From Chitinophagaceae bacterium (GTDB taxonomy: Bacteria > Bacteroidota > Bacteroidia > Chitinophagales > Chitinophagaceae), in the NCBI GenBank assembly GCA_019638625.1, contig JAHBTK010000001.1, positions 487,434 through 551,433 on the forward strand: a stretch of DNA of 64,000 bases, in the 5' to 3' direction. Under the pieces are notes generated by a model. It was not told the origin of the DNA, made no database searches, and was given only the letters and a program-made list of their open reading frames with translations. The translations under genes and the position numbers were made by a program. Shown here in pieces: positions 9,193 to 19,320 of this stretch. Positions within the stretch are counted from its first letter, which is position 1, and every line of letters begins with the position of its first letter.

Positions 9193-10515
9193 ATGAAGAG
9201 AAATTCGTTTTTATTAATGCTGGCCGCACTATGGGCGTTTTCCGGTATAAAAGCACAACACACCGATAAGATAAGAAAACTAGCCTATGCGGATTCTTCA
9301 AGGCTGGTAGCCATCTTTCAGGATTTGCACCGGCACCCCGAACTTGGCTTTATGGAAGTAAGAACAGCGGGCATATTGGCGAAAGAGCTGCAATCGCTGG
9401 GATATGAAGTAATAACCGGAATAGGAAAAACAGGGCTGGTGGCAATACTGAAGAACGGCTCCGGACCGGTAGTGGGCTACAGGGCCGATATGGACTGTAA
9501 TGCGGTAGAAGAAATAACCGGATTGCCTTATGCCAGTACTAAAACCATGAAGAGAGAGGATGGCACGGAAGTGCCGGTGATGCATGCCTGCGGGCATGAT
9601 GCGCATATGACCTGGATGCTTGGCATTGCTAAAATAATGGTGGAGCTGAAAAAAGAATGGAAAGGAACGCTGGTGTTGATTGGACAACCGGCCGAAGAGC
9701 CGCTGCTGGGCGCCAAAGCCATGGCCGCAGATACTGTATTCAAAACCAGGGTGCCTGAAACCGATTATTTATTTGCTCTGCATACCTTTCCGATAGAGGT
9801 GGGTAAAGTGATCAATGGTTATGGTGTCAGAAATTCAGGAAGCGACCAGTTGGATGTTACTTTTTACGGCGTAGGCGGGCATGGTTCTACACCGGAGTTA
9901 ACAAAGGACCCGATCGTGATGATGAGCAATGCGATTTTGCAATACCAAACGATCATCAGCAGGAATATCGGGGCGCAGCAGGTTGGTGTTGTAACGGTAG
10001 GCGCTATTCATGCGGGGGGAGATAATAACGTGATTCCTGCTGCCGGTGTTGTAAAACTGAATCTTCGCTGGTTTAGCAATGATATCAGAAATACGCTGCT
10101 GGAGAAAATAAAATCCATTAATACAGGCATTGCGGTGGCAAATGGATTGCCCGAATCAGCCTATCCAACCATTACAATGAAGAGTTCGGCCGTTCCTTTA
10201 AAGAATGATACGGTGTTGGCTAAACGAATTAATAAATCACTGGCTGCTGTTTTAAAAACAGAGCATATTATATACGACCTGCCTCCATTTATGGGCTCGG
10301 AGGATTTCACTTACCTGGTTTCGGAGAAAACTAAAAGTGATTATGTGTTTGTTGGTACGGCACACCCCGATCTGGTAGCGCAGGCGAAGAAAGAAGGTAA
10401 AGCATTTCCTTTTAACGGGCATAACGGCAATTACAAGGTAGATTTATCGGCTATCCCCCTGGGAACGGTGATAGGTGCTGTGAGCGTGTTTGAAATGTTC
10501 AAGGAAAAACCCTGA
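9193..10515 (+). CDS. Secreted M20-family amidohydrolase
   Basis: Metal-dependent N-acyl-amino-acid or hippurate-type amidohydrolase, 440 residues. A signal peptide ends at IKA-QH (about 22). The di-metal site is visible: HRHPELG, GYRADMDCNAVEE, MHACGHDAHM, GQPAEEPLLGA with the catalytic Glu pair, ALHTFP, and MGSEDF near 370. The inserted dimerisation domain carries GGHGSTPELTKDP and GGDNNVIPAAG. Most M20 aminoacylase-like enzymes are cytoplasmic; the signal peptide places this one in the periplasm, in line with the secreted neighbours. The next gene starts 1 base after its stop codon, so the two are co-transcribed. Confidence 0.9.
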   Translation: MKRNSFLLMLAALWAFSGIKAQHTDKIRKLAYADSSRLVAIFQDLHRHPELGFMEVRTAGILAKELQSLGYEVITGIGKTGLVAILKNGSGPVVGYRADMDCNAVEEITGLPYASTKTMKREDGTEVPVMHACGHDAHMTWMLGIAKIMVELKKEWKGTLVLIGQPAEEPLLGAKAMAADTVFKTRVPETDYLFALHTFPIEVGKVINGYGVRNSGSDQLDVTFYGVGGHGSTPELTKDPIVMMSNAILQYQTIISRNIGAQQVGVVTVGAIHAGGDNNVIPAAGVVKLNLRWFSNDIRNTLLEKIKSINTGIAVANGLPESAYPTITMKSSAVPLKNDTVLAKRINKSLAAVLKTEHIIYDLPPFMGSEDFTYLVSEKTKSDYVFVGTAHPDLVAQAKKEGKAFPFNGHNGNYKVDLSAIPLGTVIGAVSVFEMFKEKP

Positions 10516-10516
10516 T

Positions 10517-12973
10517 ATGACATTTTTAACCATGAAATATTTATTCTTTTTAGTGTGCGTATTAATACGGTATCCTGTTATGGCTCAGCATGAACATAGC
10601 AACCATGCGCCTGCTGCAGAAGAGCCTGAAAAAAATGTAAATACATTTGAGCGGGAAATTTCTGTACAGCCGTTCGTAGCACATGCTGTTCGCTTAAAAG
10701 AAGCGTTGAGCTATATAGGAAGCCCGCTTTCGGTTGAGGACGAAAAGAAGATAGAAGAAATTCGTAAGGCTCCTTTTATGCAGGCATTGGTGCAGCAAAT
10801 ACAGGAGGTTCTTGACCCTTACTGTATCGCATTGGTAGATATAAACCCTGAAGCCCGGGTGAAAGTGGAGAGCGGTCCGGCAAAACCCATATTGATGCAG
10901 GGGGGGTGGACCAGCTTCCTGGTAAAAGTGCACAACGAGGGAATGGTAACCGCTCCTTTGGAAGTGGAAAGTCCCAATGCAATAGAACCTTACAATAAGC
11001 TGGTGTATTGGGGTGATAGAGTGCACCCGGATATTGTAGTGCACCCGGGGGAAGTTGCCAATCGTTTCCTGGATGCCCAAATGTATCGTGGTAAGCCATT
11101 GAATAAAAACCTGTCGGGGTTGCCCCTGGAATATGCCATTGTACAACTCTACAGCAAGGATGCCGGCATGCGGGATGTGGAGATCGGCTTCAATGTGGGG
11201 CAAAGCAGCAAGGATATCGGCTTCCGGAATACAACCCATATGGTATTCAATATCAAAAAAGCAGTGAAGGTTTATTTTGATGTGCTGGATGACGATGGCA
11301 AACCCATTATGGGTAAGTTTATTATTACGGATAGCGTAGAAAGAGCGCCCGGTAAATTGTCTTCGGTCTATCCCTTGCCGTCGAGAAGGGTGGCCGAATA
11401 TGATAAGTTTCCTGATTTTTTCTTTCAGCAACAGATTTATAGAAAGAGTGACGAATATGTAATACTGCCCCCGGGAAAATTTACAGTAGCATATTGGCGC
11501 GGCCCCGAATACGAGGTGCAAAAGACAGAGCTAACGGTACCTGCCGACACAGATAGTATGAGAGCGAGTTTCAGGTTGAAACGATGGATCAACCTGTCGA
11601 AGCTGGGATGGTATAGTGCGGATCATCATGTGCATGCGGCCGGATGCAGTCACTACAGCACACCCAGTGAAGGGGTGAAGCCGCAGGATATGTGGCGGCA
11701 ATCCTTAGGTGAAGACCTGAATATATCTGCTGTATTAAACTGGGGGCCCGGGTGGTATGCGCAGAAAGAAAACTTTACGGGCAAGGATCACCCCTTGTCA
11801 AACAAGAAGAATATCATGCGTTACGATATTGAGGTTTCGGGTTTTCCTTCTTCACACAGTGGTCATGTGGTGTTGCTGGGACTGAAAGAAGATGAATATC
11901 CCGGTACTAAGGAATTGAGGGACTGGCCAAGCTGGACATTGCCTGTTTTAAAATGGGGGCGCAGTCAGGGTGCTGTTGCCGGATATGCGCATTCCGGTGA
12001 CGGACTGGCGCCATTGCACACTACCAATACCTGGCTGGATACCACCATTACCGACGAGGAAAAATTGAATCAGCCGATATGGCGGGTAAAGCACGATATT
12101 TATACCAGTGTATTACCGAACTTCGTAACACCACGCATGGATGGTATTGGCGCCAACGAATACATTGTAACGGCGGCGCACGGACTGATAGATTTTTACA
12201 GCGCTGGTGATATGCCCATCGATTGGGAACTGAACATGTGGTACCATACACTGAATGCGGGTATGAAGATACCGCTGAGTGGTGAAACAGATTTCCCCTG
12301 TGCCTCTGATGAAAGGGTAGGGCATGCACGCAGTTATTTTAAAACAGACGGCTCCGTGAGTTATGAAACGTACCTGGATGCCATTAAAAAGGGGCGGAGT
12401 TATGTTTCTGACGGCTTTTCACATATCATCAATTTTTCGGTGAATGGGTTGGAGCCAGGTTTGAAAAACAGTACCCTTAATTTGAAGGGGCGACAAAAAG
12501 TGAAGGTAAAGGCGGATGTGGCTGCGTATTTGTCAGCAGTTCAGTCGCGGGAAGAAAGGGTAGTTACCCGTAGTTCTTTGGATAAGAAACCACATTGGAA
12601 TATTGAAAGAGCCCGTATTGCCAATCGTAAAGTAAACGTAGAATTGTTGGTGAATGGTTTTGTGGTGGATAGAAAAGAAATTGATGCAAATGGAAAATTC
12701 ACTCAAGTGGAGTTCAACCCGGAAATTGTTGCGTCTTGTTGGGTGGCGCTGAGGGTATTCGCCAGTTCGCACAGCAACCCTGTGTATGTGGAATTAAACA
12801 ATCAGCCGATACTGGTGAAAGAAAGTGTGGACTGGTGCATCAGAGCGCTGGACCAGTGCTGGCTGACGAAGGAGCCGAATATAAGGGCGGAAGAAAAAAA
12901 GGCAGCGGAAGAAGGGTATGCCCAGGCCAGAAAATGGTATGCGAACAAACTGACTTCAATAGAAAACAAATAA
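10517..12973 (+). CDS. CehA/McbA-type PHP-fold metallohydrolase, paralogue 1
   Basis: Secreted protein of 818 residues, first of three tandem paralogues. A signal peptide ends at VMA-Q and is followed at once by HEHSNH, a short His cluster. An N-terminal region of about 330 residues with no named domain precedes a PHP-type metallohydrolase domain with SADHHVHAAGCSH (about 370), SGHVVLLGLKEDEYPG, GYAHSGDG and SGETDFPCASDERVGHARSYF (about 590). This resembles CehA/McbA family metallohydrolases, which hydrolyse esters and carbamates. A C-terminal beta-domain and an amphipathic tail complete it. The ATG at 10517 lies 1 base after the previous stop; an ATG at 10532 would also give a signal peptide. 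Natural substrate unknown. Confidence 0.8.
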   Translation: MTFLTMKYLFFLVCVLIRYPVMAQHEHSNHAPAAEEPEKNVNTFEREISVQPFVAHAVRLKEALSYIGSPLSVEDEKKIEEIRKAPFMQALVQQIQEVLDPYCIALVDINPEARVKVESGPAKPILMQGGWTSFLVKVHNEGMVTAPLEVESPNAIEPYNKLVYWGDRVHPDIVVHPGEVANRFLDAQMYRGKPLNKNLSGLPLEYAIVQLYSKDAGMRDVEIGFNVGQSSKDIGFRNTTHMVFNIKKAVKVYFDVLDDDGKPIMGKFIITDSVERAPGKLSSVYPLPSRRVAEYDKFPDFFFQQQIYRKSDEYVILPPGKFTVAYWRGPEYEVQKTELTVPADTDSMRASFRLKRWINLSKLGWYSADHHVHAAGCSHYSTPSEGVKPQDMWRQSLGEDLNISAVLNWGPGWYAQKENFTGKDHPLSNKKNIMRYDIEVSGFPSSHSGHVVLLGLKEDEYPGTKELRDWPSWTLPVLKWGRSQGAVAGYAHSGDGLAPLHTTNTWLDTTITDEEKLNQPIWRVKHDIYTSVLPNFVTPRMDGIGANEYIVTAAHGLIDFYSAGDMPIDWELNMWYHTLNAGMKIPLSGETDFPCASDERVGHARSYFKTDGSVSYETYLDAIKKGRSYVSDGFSHIINFSVNGLEPGLKNSTLNLKGRQKVKVKADVAAYLSAVQSREERVVTRSSLDKKPHWNIERARIANRKVNVELLVNGFVVDRKEIDANGKFTQVEFNPEIVASCWVALRVFASSHSNPVYVELNNQPILVKESVDWCIRALDQCWLTKEPNIRAEEKKAAEEGYAQARKWYANKLTSIENK

Positions 12974-13008
12974 GATAATATTTTCGGAATTTATAAATCA
13001 TTTGCCGT

Positions 13009-15435
13009 ATGAGGTGTTCATTATTATTGAGTATGGTGTTTGTATGGCTGGGCGTAACAGCACAGCACGATCACAGCAATCATCAGGTGAAGGAAGTTCC
13101 GGCTGCCACACCTGTTACCTTCAACCGTGAAATAGAGGCGCAGCCTTTCATTGCGCATGCTGTACGTTTAAAAGATGCATTGAATTATGTCGGTAGTCCC
13201 TTGTCTGATGAAGACATTGAGAGAATTGAAGTAATCAGAAACGAACCTTTTTCGCAAAAGTCTGTACAGCAGTTACAGGATATTCTCGATCCTTATTGTA
13301 TTGCCTTGGTAGACATCAATCCTGAATCCAGGGTGAAAGTGGTAAAAGGAAATGCCCCGGCCAAACTGATGCAGGGTGGCTGGAAGAGCTTTTTGGTGAA
13401 AGTGAAGAACGATGGGATGGTAACCGGAAAACTCGAAGCGGAAAGCCCTAATGCATTAACACCTTACAACAGGCCGGGTTTTGGAAGATATACTAATGAC
13501 CCGGTATCTCCCGGCGAAGCTGCCAACCGGTTTCTGGATGCACAAATGTACACCGGCGGCACGATGAACAAACACCTTTCAGGCATGCCGGTGGAATATA
13601 CCATTGTGCAGTTGTATAGCAAAGATGCCGGCATGCGGGATGTGGAGCTTGGATTTAATGTAGGAGTGAGCACAAAAGATATTGGTTTCAGGAATACGAC
13701 ACATATCATGTTTCACATCGATCCGGCCGTTAAATTATATTTTGATATCACGGACGATGATGGACAGCCGGTAATGGCTGCCATTACCATTACAGACAGC
13801 ATCGAAAGATCTCCCGGTAAGCTGGCCAATGTATATCCCCTTCCTTCCAGGAGGGTGACAGCTTTTGATGAATATCCCGATTTCTTTTTTCAGCAGCAGG
13901 TATATCGCAAAACCGGAGAGTATGTTGTATTGCCTCCGGGCAAGTTCACGATTAAGTACACCCGTGGACCGGAGTACCTGCCGCAGTATAAACAAATAGA
14001 TATACCGGAGAATATTGATAGTGTAAAGGTGAGTTTACGGTTAAAGCGATGGATCGATCTGTCGAAGTTAGGGTGGTTCAGCGCCGATCATCACGTACAT
14101 GCCTCAGGTTGCAGTCATTATAATAGTCCCGCTGAGGGGGTAGACCCCAATGCTATGTGGCGTCAGGCTGCAGGGGAGGATTTAAAAGTGTCTTCCGTAT
14201 TATCATGGGGACCGGGCTGGTATCATCAAAAGAATAATTTTACGGGTATTCAACACGAACTATCCAGTAAAAGCAATTTAATGCAATATGATGTTGAAGT
14301 TTCCGGATTCCCTTCTTCTCATGCAGGACACGTTGTTTTACTGGGATTAAAAGAAGATGATTATCCCGGAACAACAAAAATTGAAGAATGGCCAAGCTGG
14401 ACAGGACCGGTATTGAAGTGGGCAAAAAGCCAGGGAGCTATTACAGGCTATGCACATTCGGGTGATGGACTGGAACCAATGCATGCTGTCAATACAAAAG
14501 TTTACCCGCCCAATATAACAGAAGAAGAGAAATTAAACTACCCTGCATGGAGAACTTATCAGGATTTGACAATAGAGATACCTAATTATATTGTTCCCAA
14601 AATGAATGGCATTGGAGCCAATGAATATATTGTTACGGTAACACAAGGGCTAATAGATTTTTTTAGTGCGGGCAATACAAGCATATACCGTGAACTCAAT
14701 ATGTGGTACCATACGCTTAACGCTGGCGCCAGGGTTTCAATAAGCGGTGAAACAGATTTTCCCTGCTTATCAGATGAAAGAGTGGGATATGCCAGAAGTT
14801 ATTTTAAAACATCCGATAAACTCAATTACAAAAATTATGTGGAGGCGCTTAGAAAAGGCAGGAATTATGTATCCGATGGTTTTTCCCATATCATGAATTT
14901 TTCAGTAAATGGTGTTGAACCCGGGGTGAAAAATAGTGTCATTAATTTAACGGCTAAACAAAAAGTAACCGTTAAGGCCGATGTGGCGGCATATTTGCCC
15001 CCGGAACAAACCCGGGCGGGTGAGGTGATTGCAAAAAGCAATTTAGATGTATTTCCACCCTGGAATATTGAACGGGCCCGAATAAAAAAAACAAGAAAAA
15101 TAAAAGTTGAACTTATTGTAAACGGAATAAGTGTTGATTCAAAAGAAATGGAAGCCGATGGATCAGTGCAGCCGGTCAGCTTTTATCCTGAAATAACAGA
15201 GGGTAGCTGGGTAGCGCTGAGGATTTTCGCCAGCTCTCATACCAATCCGATCTATATAGACATGAAAAACAAACGGGTGAGCATTGATAAGAGTATAGAA
15301 TGGTGTATAAAAAGTGTTGACCGTTGCTGGGAAATGAAACACCTGCAAATAAGAGAAGAAGAAAGGACTGCGGCAAAGCAGGCATATGACCAGGCTAAAA
15401 AATGGTACGAGGAAAAGTTGAAGCCCTTAAAATAA
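13009..15435 (+). CDS. CehA/McbA-type PHP-fold metallohydrolase, paralogue 2
   Basis: 808 residues, collinear with the genes on either side. The signal peptide ends at VTA-Q, followed by HDHSNH. The metal-site motifs are kept: SADHHVHASGCSH, SSHAGHVVLLGLKEDDYPG, GYAHSGDG, SGETDFPCLSDERVGYARSYF. Compared with paralogue 1, one position differs at an otherwise constant place: ANEYIVTVTQGLIDFFSAG replaces ANEYIVTAAHGLIDFYSAG, so a His that could be a ligand is Gln here. That could alter activity. Part of the gene (about 14500-15130) is locally AT-richer than its neighbours. The spacing of 35 and 13 bases to its neighbours indicates one operon. Confidence 0.8.
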   Translation: MRCSLLLSMVFVWLGVTAQHDHSNHQVKEVPAATPVTFNREIEAQPFIAHAVRLKDALNYVGSPLSDEDIERIEVIRNEPFSQKSVQQLQDILDPYCIALVDINPESRVKVVKGNAPAKLMQGGWKSFLVKVKNDGMVTGKLEAESPNALTPYNRPGFGRYTNDPVSPGEAANRFLDAQMYTGGTMNKHLSGMPVEYTIVQLYSKDAGMRDVELGFNVGVSTKDIGFRNTTHIMFHIDPAVKLYFDITDDDGQPVMAAITITDSIERSPGKLANVYPLPSRRVTAFDEYPDFFFQQQVYRKTGEYVVLPPGKFTIKYTRGPEYLPQYKQIDIPENIDSVKVSLRLKRWIDLSKLGWFSADHHVHASGCSHYNSPAEGVDPNAMWRQAAGEDLKVSSVLSWGPGWYHQKNNFTGIQHELSSKSNLMQYDVEVSGFPSSHAGHVVLLGLKEDDYPGTTKIEEWPSWTGPVLKWAKSQGAITGYAHSGDGLEPMHAVNTKVYPPNITEEEKLNYPAWRTYQDLTIEIPNYIVPKMNGIGANEYIVTVTQGLIDFFSAGNTSIYRELNMWYHTLNAGARVSISGETDFPCLSDERVGYARSYFKTSDKLNYKNYVEALRKGRNYVSDGFSHIMNFSVNGVEPGVKNSVINLTAKQKVTVKADVAAYLPPEQTRAGEVIAKSNLDVFPPWNIERARIKKTRKIKVELIVNGISVDSKEMEADGSVQPVSFYPEITEGSWVALRIFASSHTNPIYIDMKNKRVSIDKSIEWCIKSVDRCWEMKHLQIREEERTAAKQAYDQAKKWYEEKLKPLK

Positions 15436-15448
15436 AAGAATTGCAGCT

Positions 15449-17839
15449 ATGAAGTATTTGTTGTTGACGGTTATGATATTGAAAATTACGGCTGCTGTAA
15501 CACAGCATAATCATTCCCCTGAGCTTAAAAAAACGGATTCTATTGCAGCTTCCTTCAATAAGGATGTCCAGCCATTTGTATCGCATGCTATCCGCTTAAA
15601 GGAAGCCCTTGCGTATATCGGTAGTCCTTTATCTCCGGAAGATGAAAAGAAAATAGACGCCATCCGGCATACTGCGTTTACAGAAAAAACAGTGAAGGCA
15701 ATCCAGGAGATATTAGACCCTTATTGTATCGCCCTGGTAGATATGGGCGGGAAATCAGCAAAAGTTATAAAAGGGAATGCAGTTCCCATATTGATGCAGG
15801 GTGGATGGAAGAGCTTTTTGGTGAAGGTAGAGAACAAAAGAGGTGTTACCGGGGAACTGCGGGCAGAGAGCCCCAGCGCCTGGTCTCCCTGGCACCGATG
15901 GGATTGGGGAATACATGACAAAGATACCATTACCAGGGGTGAGGCAGCCAATCGTTTCCTGGAGACCCAAATGTATACCGGCAGCCCCATGAATAAACAT
16001 CTTTCGGGTATGCCGGTGGAATATGCCATTGTGCAATTGTATAGCAAAGTATCGGGCAGGCGAAATGTTGAACTGGGATTTACTATAGATTCTGTTCCGG
16101 GAAATACGACTGCTATAGAATTTATTATTGATCCGGCTGTAAAAGTAATTTTTGATATTAGGGACGACGACGGACAACCTGTAATGGCTGCCATTACCAT
16201 TACGGATAGCATTGAGAGGACGCCGGGCAGATTAGGTAATGTCTACCCGTTGCCATCCCGGCGGGTGTCTGCTTATGATGAATATCCCGATTTCTTTTTT
16301 CAGCAGCATGTATACCGGAAGACCGGGGAGCATGTGGTGTTGCCACCCGGAAAATTCACGATCAGGTACACCCGCGGACCCGAGTACCTGACACAATACA
16401 AACAGCTAACCATATCCGAAAATGCAGATAGTATGCATGTTACATTACAACTGAATCGATGGATCGACCTGGCAAAGCTGGGTTGGTACAGCGCCGATCA
16501 TCATGTGCATGCTTCGGGGTGTAGCCATTATTACAAGCCGGAGGAAGGGGTGAACCCGGCGGATATGTGGCGTCAGGCAGCGGGGGAAGACCTGAAGGTG
16601 TCGTCAGTTTTAAGCTGGGGACCCGGCTGGTATCACCAGAAAAATAACTTTACCGGTAAGCAGCACGAACTGTCGACCAAAAGCAATATCATGCAGTATG
16701 ATGTGGAAGTGTCCGGTTTTCCTTCTTCCCATGCCGGTCACCTTGTACTGCTTCGCCTGAAAGAAGATGATTATCCCGGAACGACTAAAATTGAAGACTG
16801 GCCTACCTGGACCGGTCCCATTTTACAATGGGCGCACGGCCAGGGCGCCGTTACAGGGTATGCGCATTCCGGTGACGGGTTGGAGCCATTGTATACAGAA
16901 AATCACCGGTTGAACCCACCTGTTACGGAAGAAGAAAAAGTACATGCACCGGCATGGAGGACTTACGAAGAGATCACTACCGCCATACCCAACTACATCG
17001 TACCGAAGATGAATGGCATCGGCGCTAATGAATACATCGTTACCGCAGCTCATGGATGGGTGGATTTTTTCAGCGCGGGCAATACGGGACTGCACCGGGA
17101 GTTGAACATGTGGTATCATACGCTGAATGCCGGCATCAGGATGCCCATCAGCGGTGAAACAGATTTCCCCTGTTTGTCTGATGAAAGAGTGGGGTATGCC
17201 AGGAGCTATTTCAAAACGAAAGGGGGGGTGAATTACAGCAACTACGTAGAAGCCATCAAAGCCGGCAGGAACTATGTATCCGATGGCTTTTCGCATATCA
17301 TGAACTTTTCTGTGAACGGTGTTGAACCGGGAGAAAAGAACAGCGTGCTGAACCTGAAGTCAAAGCAAAAAGTGACGGTCAAGGCAGATGTGTCCGCGTA
17401 TTTACCTGCCGAGCAGGATCGTGGCGGCGAAGCGATCGCCAACAGCCACCTGGATATGTTCCCCTGCTGGAATATAGAACGTGCGCGTATTAAAAAAAGC
17501 CGGAAGGTGAATGTAGAACTGATCATTAACGGGCAGAAAGTGGATGCAAAAGAAATAGAAGCGGACGGCAAAGTACAGGCGGTACATTTTACCCCTGAGA
17601 TCACGGAAGGAAGCTGGGCGGCCTTACGGATATACGCCAGCGCCCACACCAACCCTGTTTATATTGACATGAACGGCAGATCTGTCAGCATAGACAAAAG
17701 CCTGGATTGGTGCATTAAAGCAGTAGATCGTTGCTGGGAAATGAAACATCCGCAGATCAGGATTGAAGAGAGAGGAGACGCGGAAAAAACATATCAAAAT
17801 GCGAGGGAATGGTACCGGAAGAAGTTAGAGAAAAAATAG
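15449..17839 (+). CDS. CehA/McbA-type PHP-fold metallohydrolase, paralogue 3
   Basis: 796 residues, third of the tandem set. A signal peptide is followed by TQHNHS, so the His cluster is shorter than in the first two. The metal motifs SADHHVHASGCSH, GYAHSGDG and SGETDFPCLSDERVGYARSYF are intact, and the AAHG His lost in paralogue 2 is present. A stretch near 205-220 (VSGRRNVELGFTIDSVPGNTTAIEF) is shorter than in the others, which read KDIGFRNTTHMVF there, so a second His-bearing loop is missing. The three copies probably arose by tandem duplication and then specialised. It ends 33 bases before the DUF1080-like gene. Confidence 0.8.
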   Translation: MKYLLLTVMILKITAAVTQHNHSPELKKTDSIAASFNKDVQPFVSHAIRLKEALAYIGSPLSPEDEKKIDAIRHTAFTEKTVKAIQEILDPYCIALVDMGGKSAKVIKGNAVPILMQGGWKSFLVKVENKRGVTGELRAESPSAWSPWHRWDWGIHDKDTITRGEAANRFLETQMYTGSPMNKHLSGMPVEYAIVQLYSKVSGRRNVELGFTIDSVPGNTTAIEFIIDPAVKVIFDIRDDDGQPVMAAITITDSIERTPGRLGNVYPLPSRRVSAYDEYPDFFFQQHVYRKTGEHVVLPPGKFTIRYTRGPEYLTQYKQLTISENADSMHVTLQLNRWIDLAKLGWYSADHHVHASGCSHYYKPEEGVNPADMWRQAAGEDLKVSSVLSWGPGWYHQKNNFTGKQHELSTKSNIMQYDVEVSGFPSSHAGHLVLLRLKEDDYPGTTKIEDWPTWTGPILQWAHGQGAVTGYAHSGDGLEPLYTENHRLNPPVTEEEKVHAPAWRTYEEITTAIPNYIVPKMNGIGANEYIVTAAHGWVDFFSAGNTGLHRELNMWYHTLNAGIRMPISGETDFPCLSDERVGYARSYFKTKGGVNYSNYVEAIKAGRNYVSDGFSHIMNFSVNGVEPGEKNSVLNLKSKQKVTVKADVSAYLPAEQDRGGEAIANSHLDMFPCWNIERARIKKSRKVNVELIINGQKVDAKEIEADGKVQAVHFTPEITEGSWAALRIYASAHTNPVYIDMNGRSVSIDKSLDWCIKAVDRCWEMKHPQIRIEERGDAEKTYQNAREWYRKKLEKK

Positions 17840-17872
17840 AAATAAAGGAAAGATAAACGAAAGAAATTAAGG

Positions 17873-19285
17873 ATGATCAAAACATTTTATTTGTGTGGAC
17901 TGATGTTGTTTGCAGGCAAAGCCGGAGCGCAGCTACAATCTATTGACCTGAATAACCTGGACGCTTTCCAAAATCCTGGCGTCAATTGGGTGATTGCCGC
18001 TGATATTACAACAGATTATGCAGGCAAACAAAAAACCAGGCAGACAAACGGCACGGGTATTGTTATGAACTATTATACACCCAAAAACGAAAGCCACCTG
18101 GTTACCAAACAGGAATGGGGTGATATGGAACTGGAGTTCGAGTTTATGATGTTTGCTAACTCTAACTCGGGAGTATACCTGCAGGGACGTTATGAAGTGC
18201 AGTTATACGATAGCTGGAAGAAACTAAATCCTACCTGGTATGATGTGGGTGCTATTTATTCCAGGTATGACAATGGTTATTCCTACGAAGGTACCCAGCC
18301 CATCATGAATGTTGCCAAAGCCCCCGGACTCTGGCAAAAATTGCAGATACGCTTTCGTGCGCCCCGTTTCAACGAAAAAGGAGAAAAGATAAAAAATGCC
18401 CGTTTTGAATCCGTATACCTGAATGGAGTAAAGATCATCAGTGAAGCAGACGTCACCGGCTGCACCAGGTCTTGCCTCTTTCCTGATGAGAAACCAACCG
18501 GCCCGCTGATGTTCCAGGGAGATCATGGGCCGGTCGCGTTCAGGAATATCAGGTATGGTAACCTGATTACACCTCCTCCCGCTAAAAGAGATATATGGGA
18601 CCTTAATTCCTCTTTCTGGAAAACGGAAGTGAAGCCGTTAATAATAACACCTGCGGGTAAACCGGAGATCATCCGTACTTTTTTAATATATGGCGATACC
18701 AGCCTGACACATGTGCTTTCGGTGGGCGCCGCAAATGAGCTGAATTATTCTTACGATCTGAAACAGGGAACAATTTTCCAGTTTTGGAGGGGAAAGTTCC
18801 TGGATGTAACGGCTGCCTGGTGGGACAGGGGCTGGATGCAGTTGGGCATACCCCTGGGTGCGGTCATTACCTTGCCCAATACCCCGGCGATAGCCACCCT
18901 GGCAAACGATCATGCCGCCTGGCCGGGAGCGCTGGACTTTGATGCCATGCGCAACAAGGGGTATGTGCTGGATAAAAGCGGCTATCCCACTTTCAAATAC
19001 AGTTATAATAACCTCAACATCGAGGATAAAATAGATTTTTTGCCTTCCGGCGAAGGGTTATCCCGGACCCTGACCGTAAGCGGTGCTACCGGCAATACTT
19101 ATTGCAGGGCTGCCGCCGGTAAAAAAATTGAGCAGGTAAGGGACGGACTTTTTCTGATAGATGATAAATCCTACTATATACAAATGGATAAAAAGTTAAA
19201 ACCGGTTATCAGGCAGGTGCCCGGTGGCTATGAGCTACTGGTTAAATATGGTGGCAGTCCGGTTACGTATAATATGATCTGGTAA
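17873..19285 (+). CDS. Secreted DUF1080 / 3-keto-glycoside hydrolase-like protein
   Basis: 470 residues. A signal peptide ends at GAGA-Q. The N-terminal half (about 25-230) looks like a DUF1080 (3-keto-disaccharide hydrolase) concanavalin-like sandwich: EWGDMELEFEFMMFANSNSGVYLQGRYEVQLYDSW, then LWQKLQIRFRAPRF and GPLMFQGDHGPVAFRNIRYG. Members of this family cleave 3-keto-glycosides or act as glycan-binding modules. The C-terminal half (about 235-470) forms another all-beta region that I do not recognise. Position inside the secreted-enzyme operon supports a role in glycoside breakdown. A purely binding function is possible, as I cannot identify catalytic residues. Confidence 0.75.
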   Translation: MIKTFYLCGLMLFAGKAGAQLQSIDLNNLDAFQNPGVNWVIAADITTDYAGKQKTRQTNGTGIVMNYYTPKNESHLVTKQEWGDMELEFEFMMFANSNSGVYLQGRYEVQLYDSWKKLNPTWYDVGAIYSRYDNGYSYEGTQPIMNVAKAPGLWQKLQIRFRAPRFNEKGEKIKNARFESVYLNGVKIISEADVTGCTRSCLFPDEKPTGPLMFQGDHGPVAFRNIRYGNLITPPPAKRDIWDLNSSFWKTEVKPLIITPAGKPEIIRTFLIYGDTSLTHVLSVGAANELNYSYDLKQGTIFQFWRGKFLDVTAAWWDRGWMQLGIPLGAVITLPNTPAIATLANDHAAWPGALDFDAMRNKGYVLDKSGYPTFKYSYNNLNIEDKIDFLPSGEGLSRTLTVSGATGNTYCRAAAGKKIEQVRDGLFLIDDKSYYIQMDKKLKPVIRQVPGGYELLVKYGGSPVTYNMIW

Positions 19286-19320
19286 TTGCAGGAAGAAAAA
19301 GACATTCCAAAAAACAAAAG

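Noticed and set aside
10694..11521. Long minus-strand open frame of 275 codons inside the first CehA/McbA-like gene
   Set aside because: It mirrors a strong + strand gene with clear motifs and conserved paralogues. The opposite reading has no recognisable family and an odd composition.
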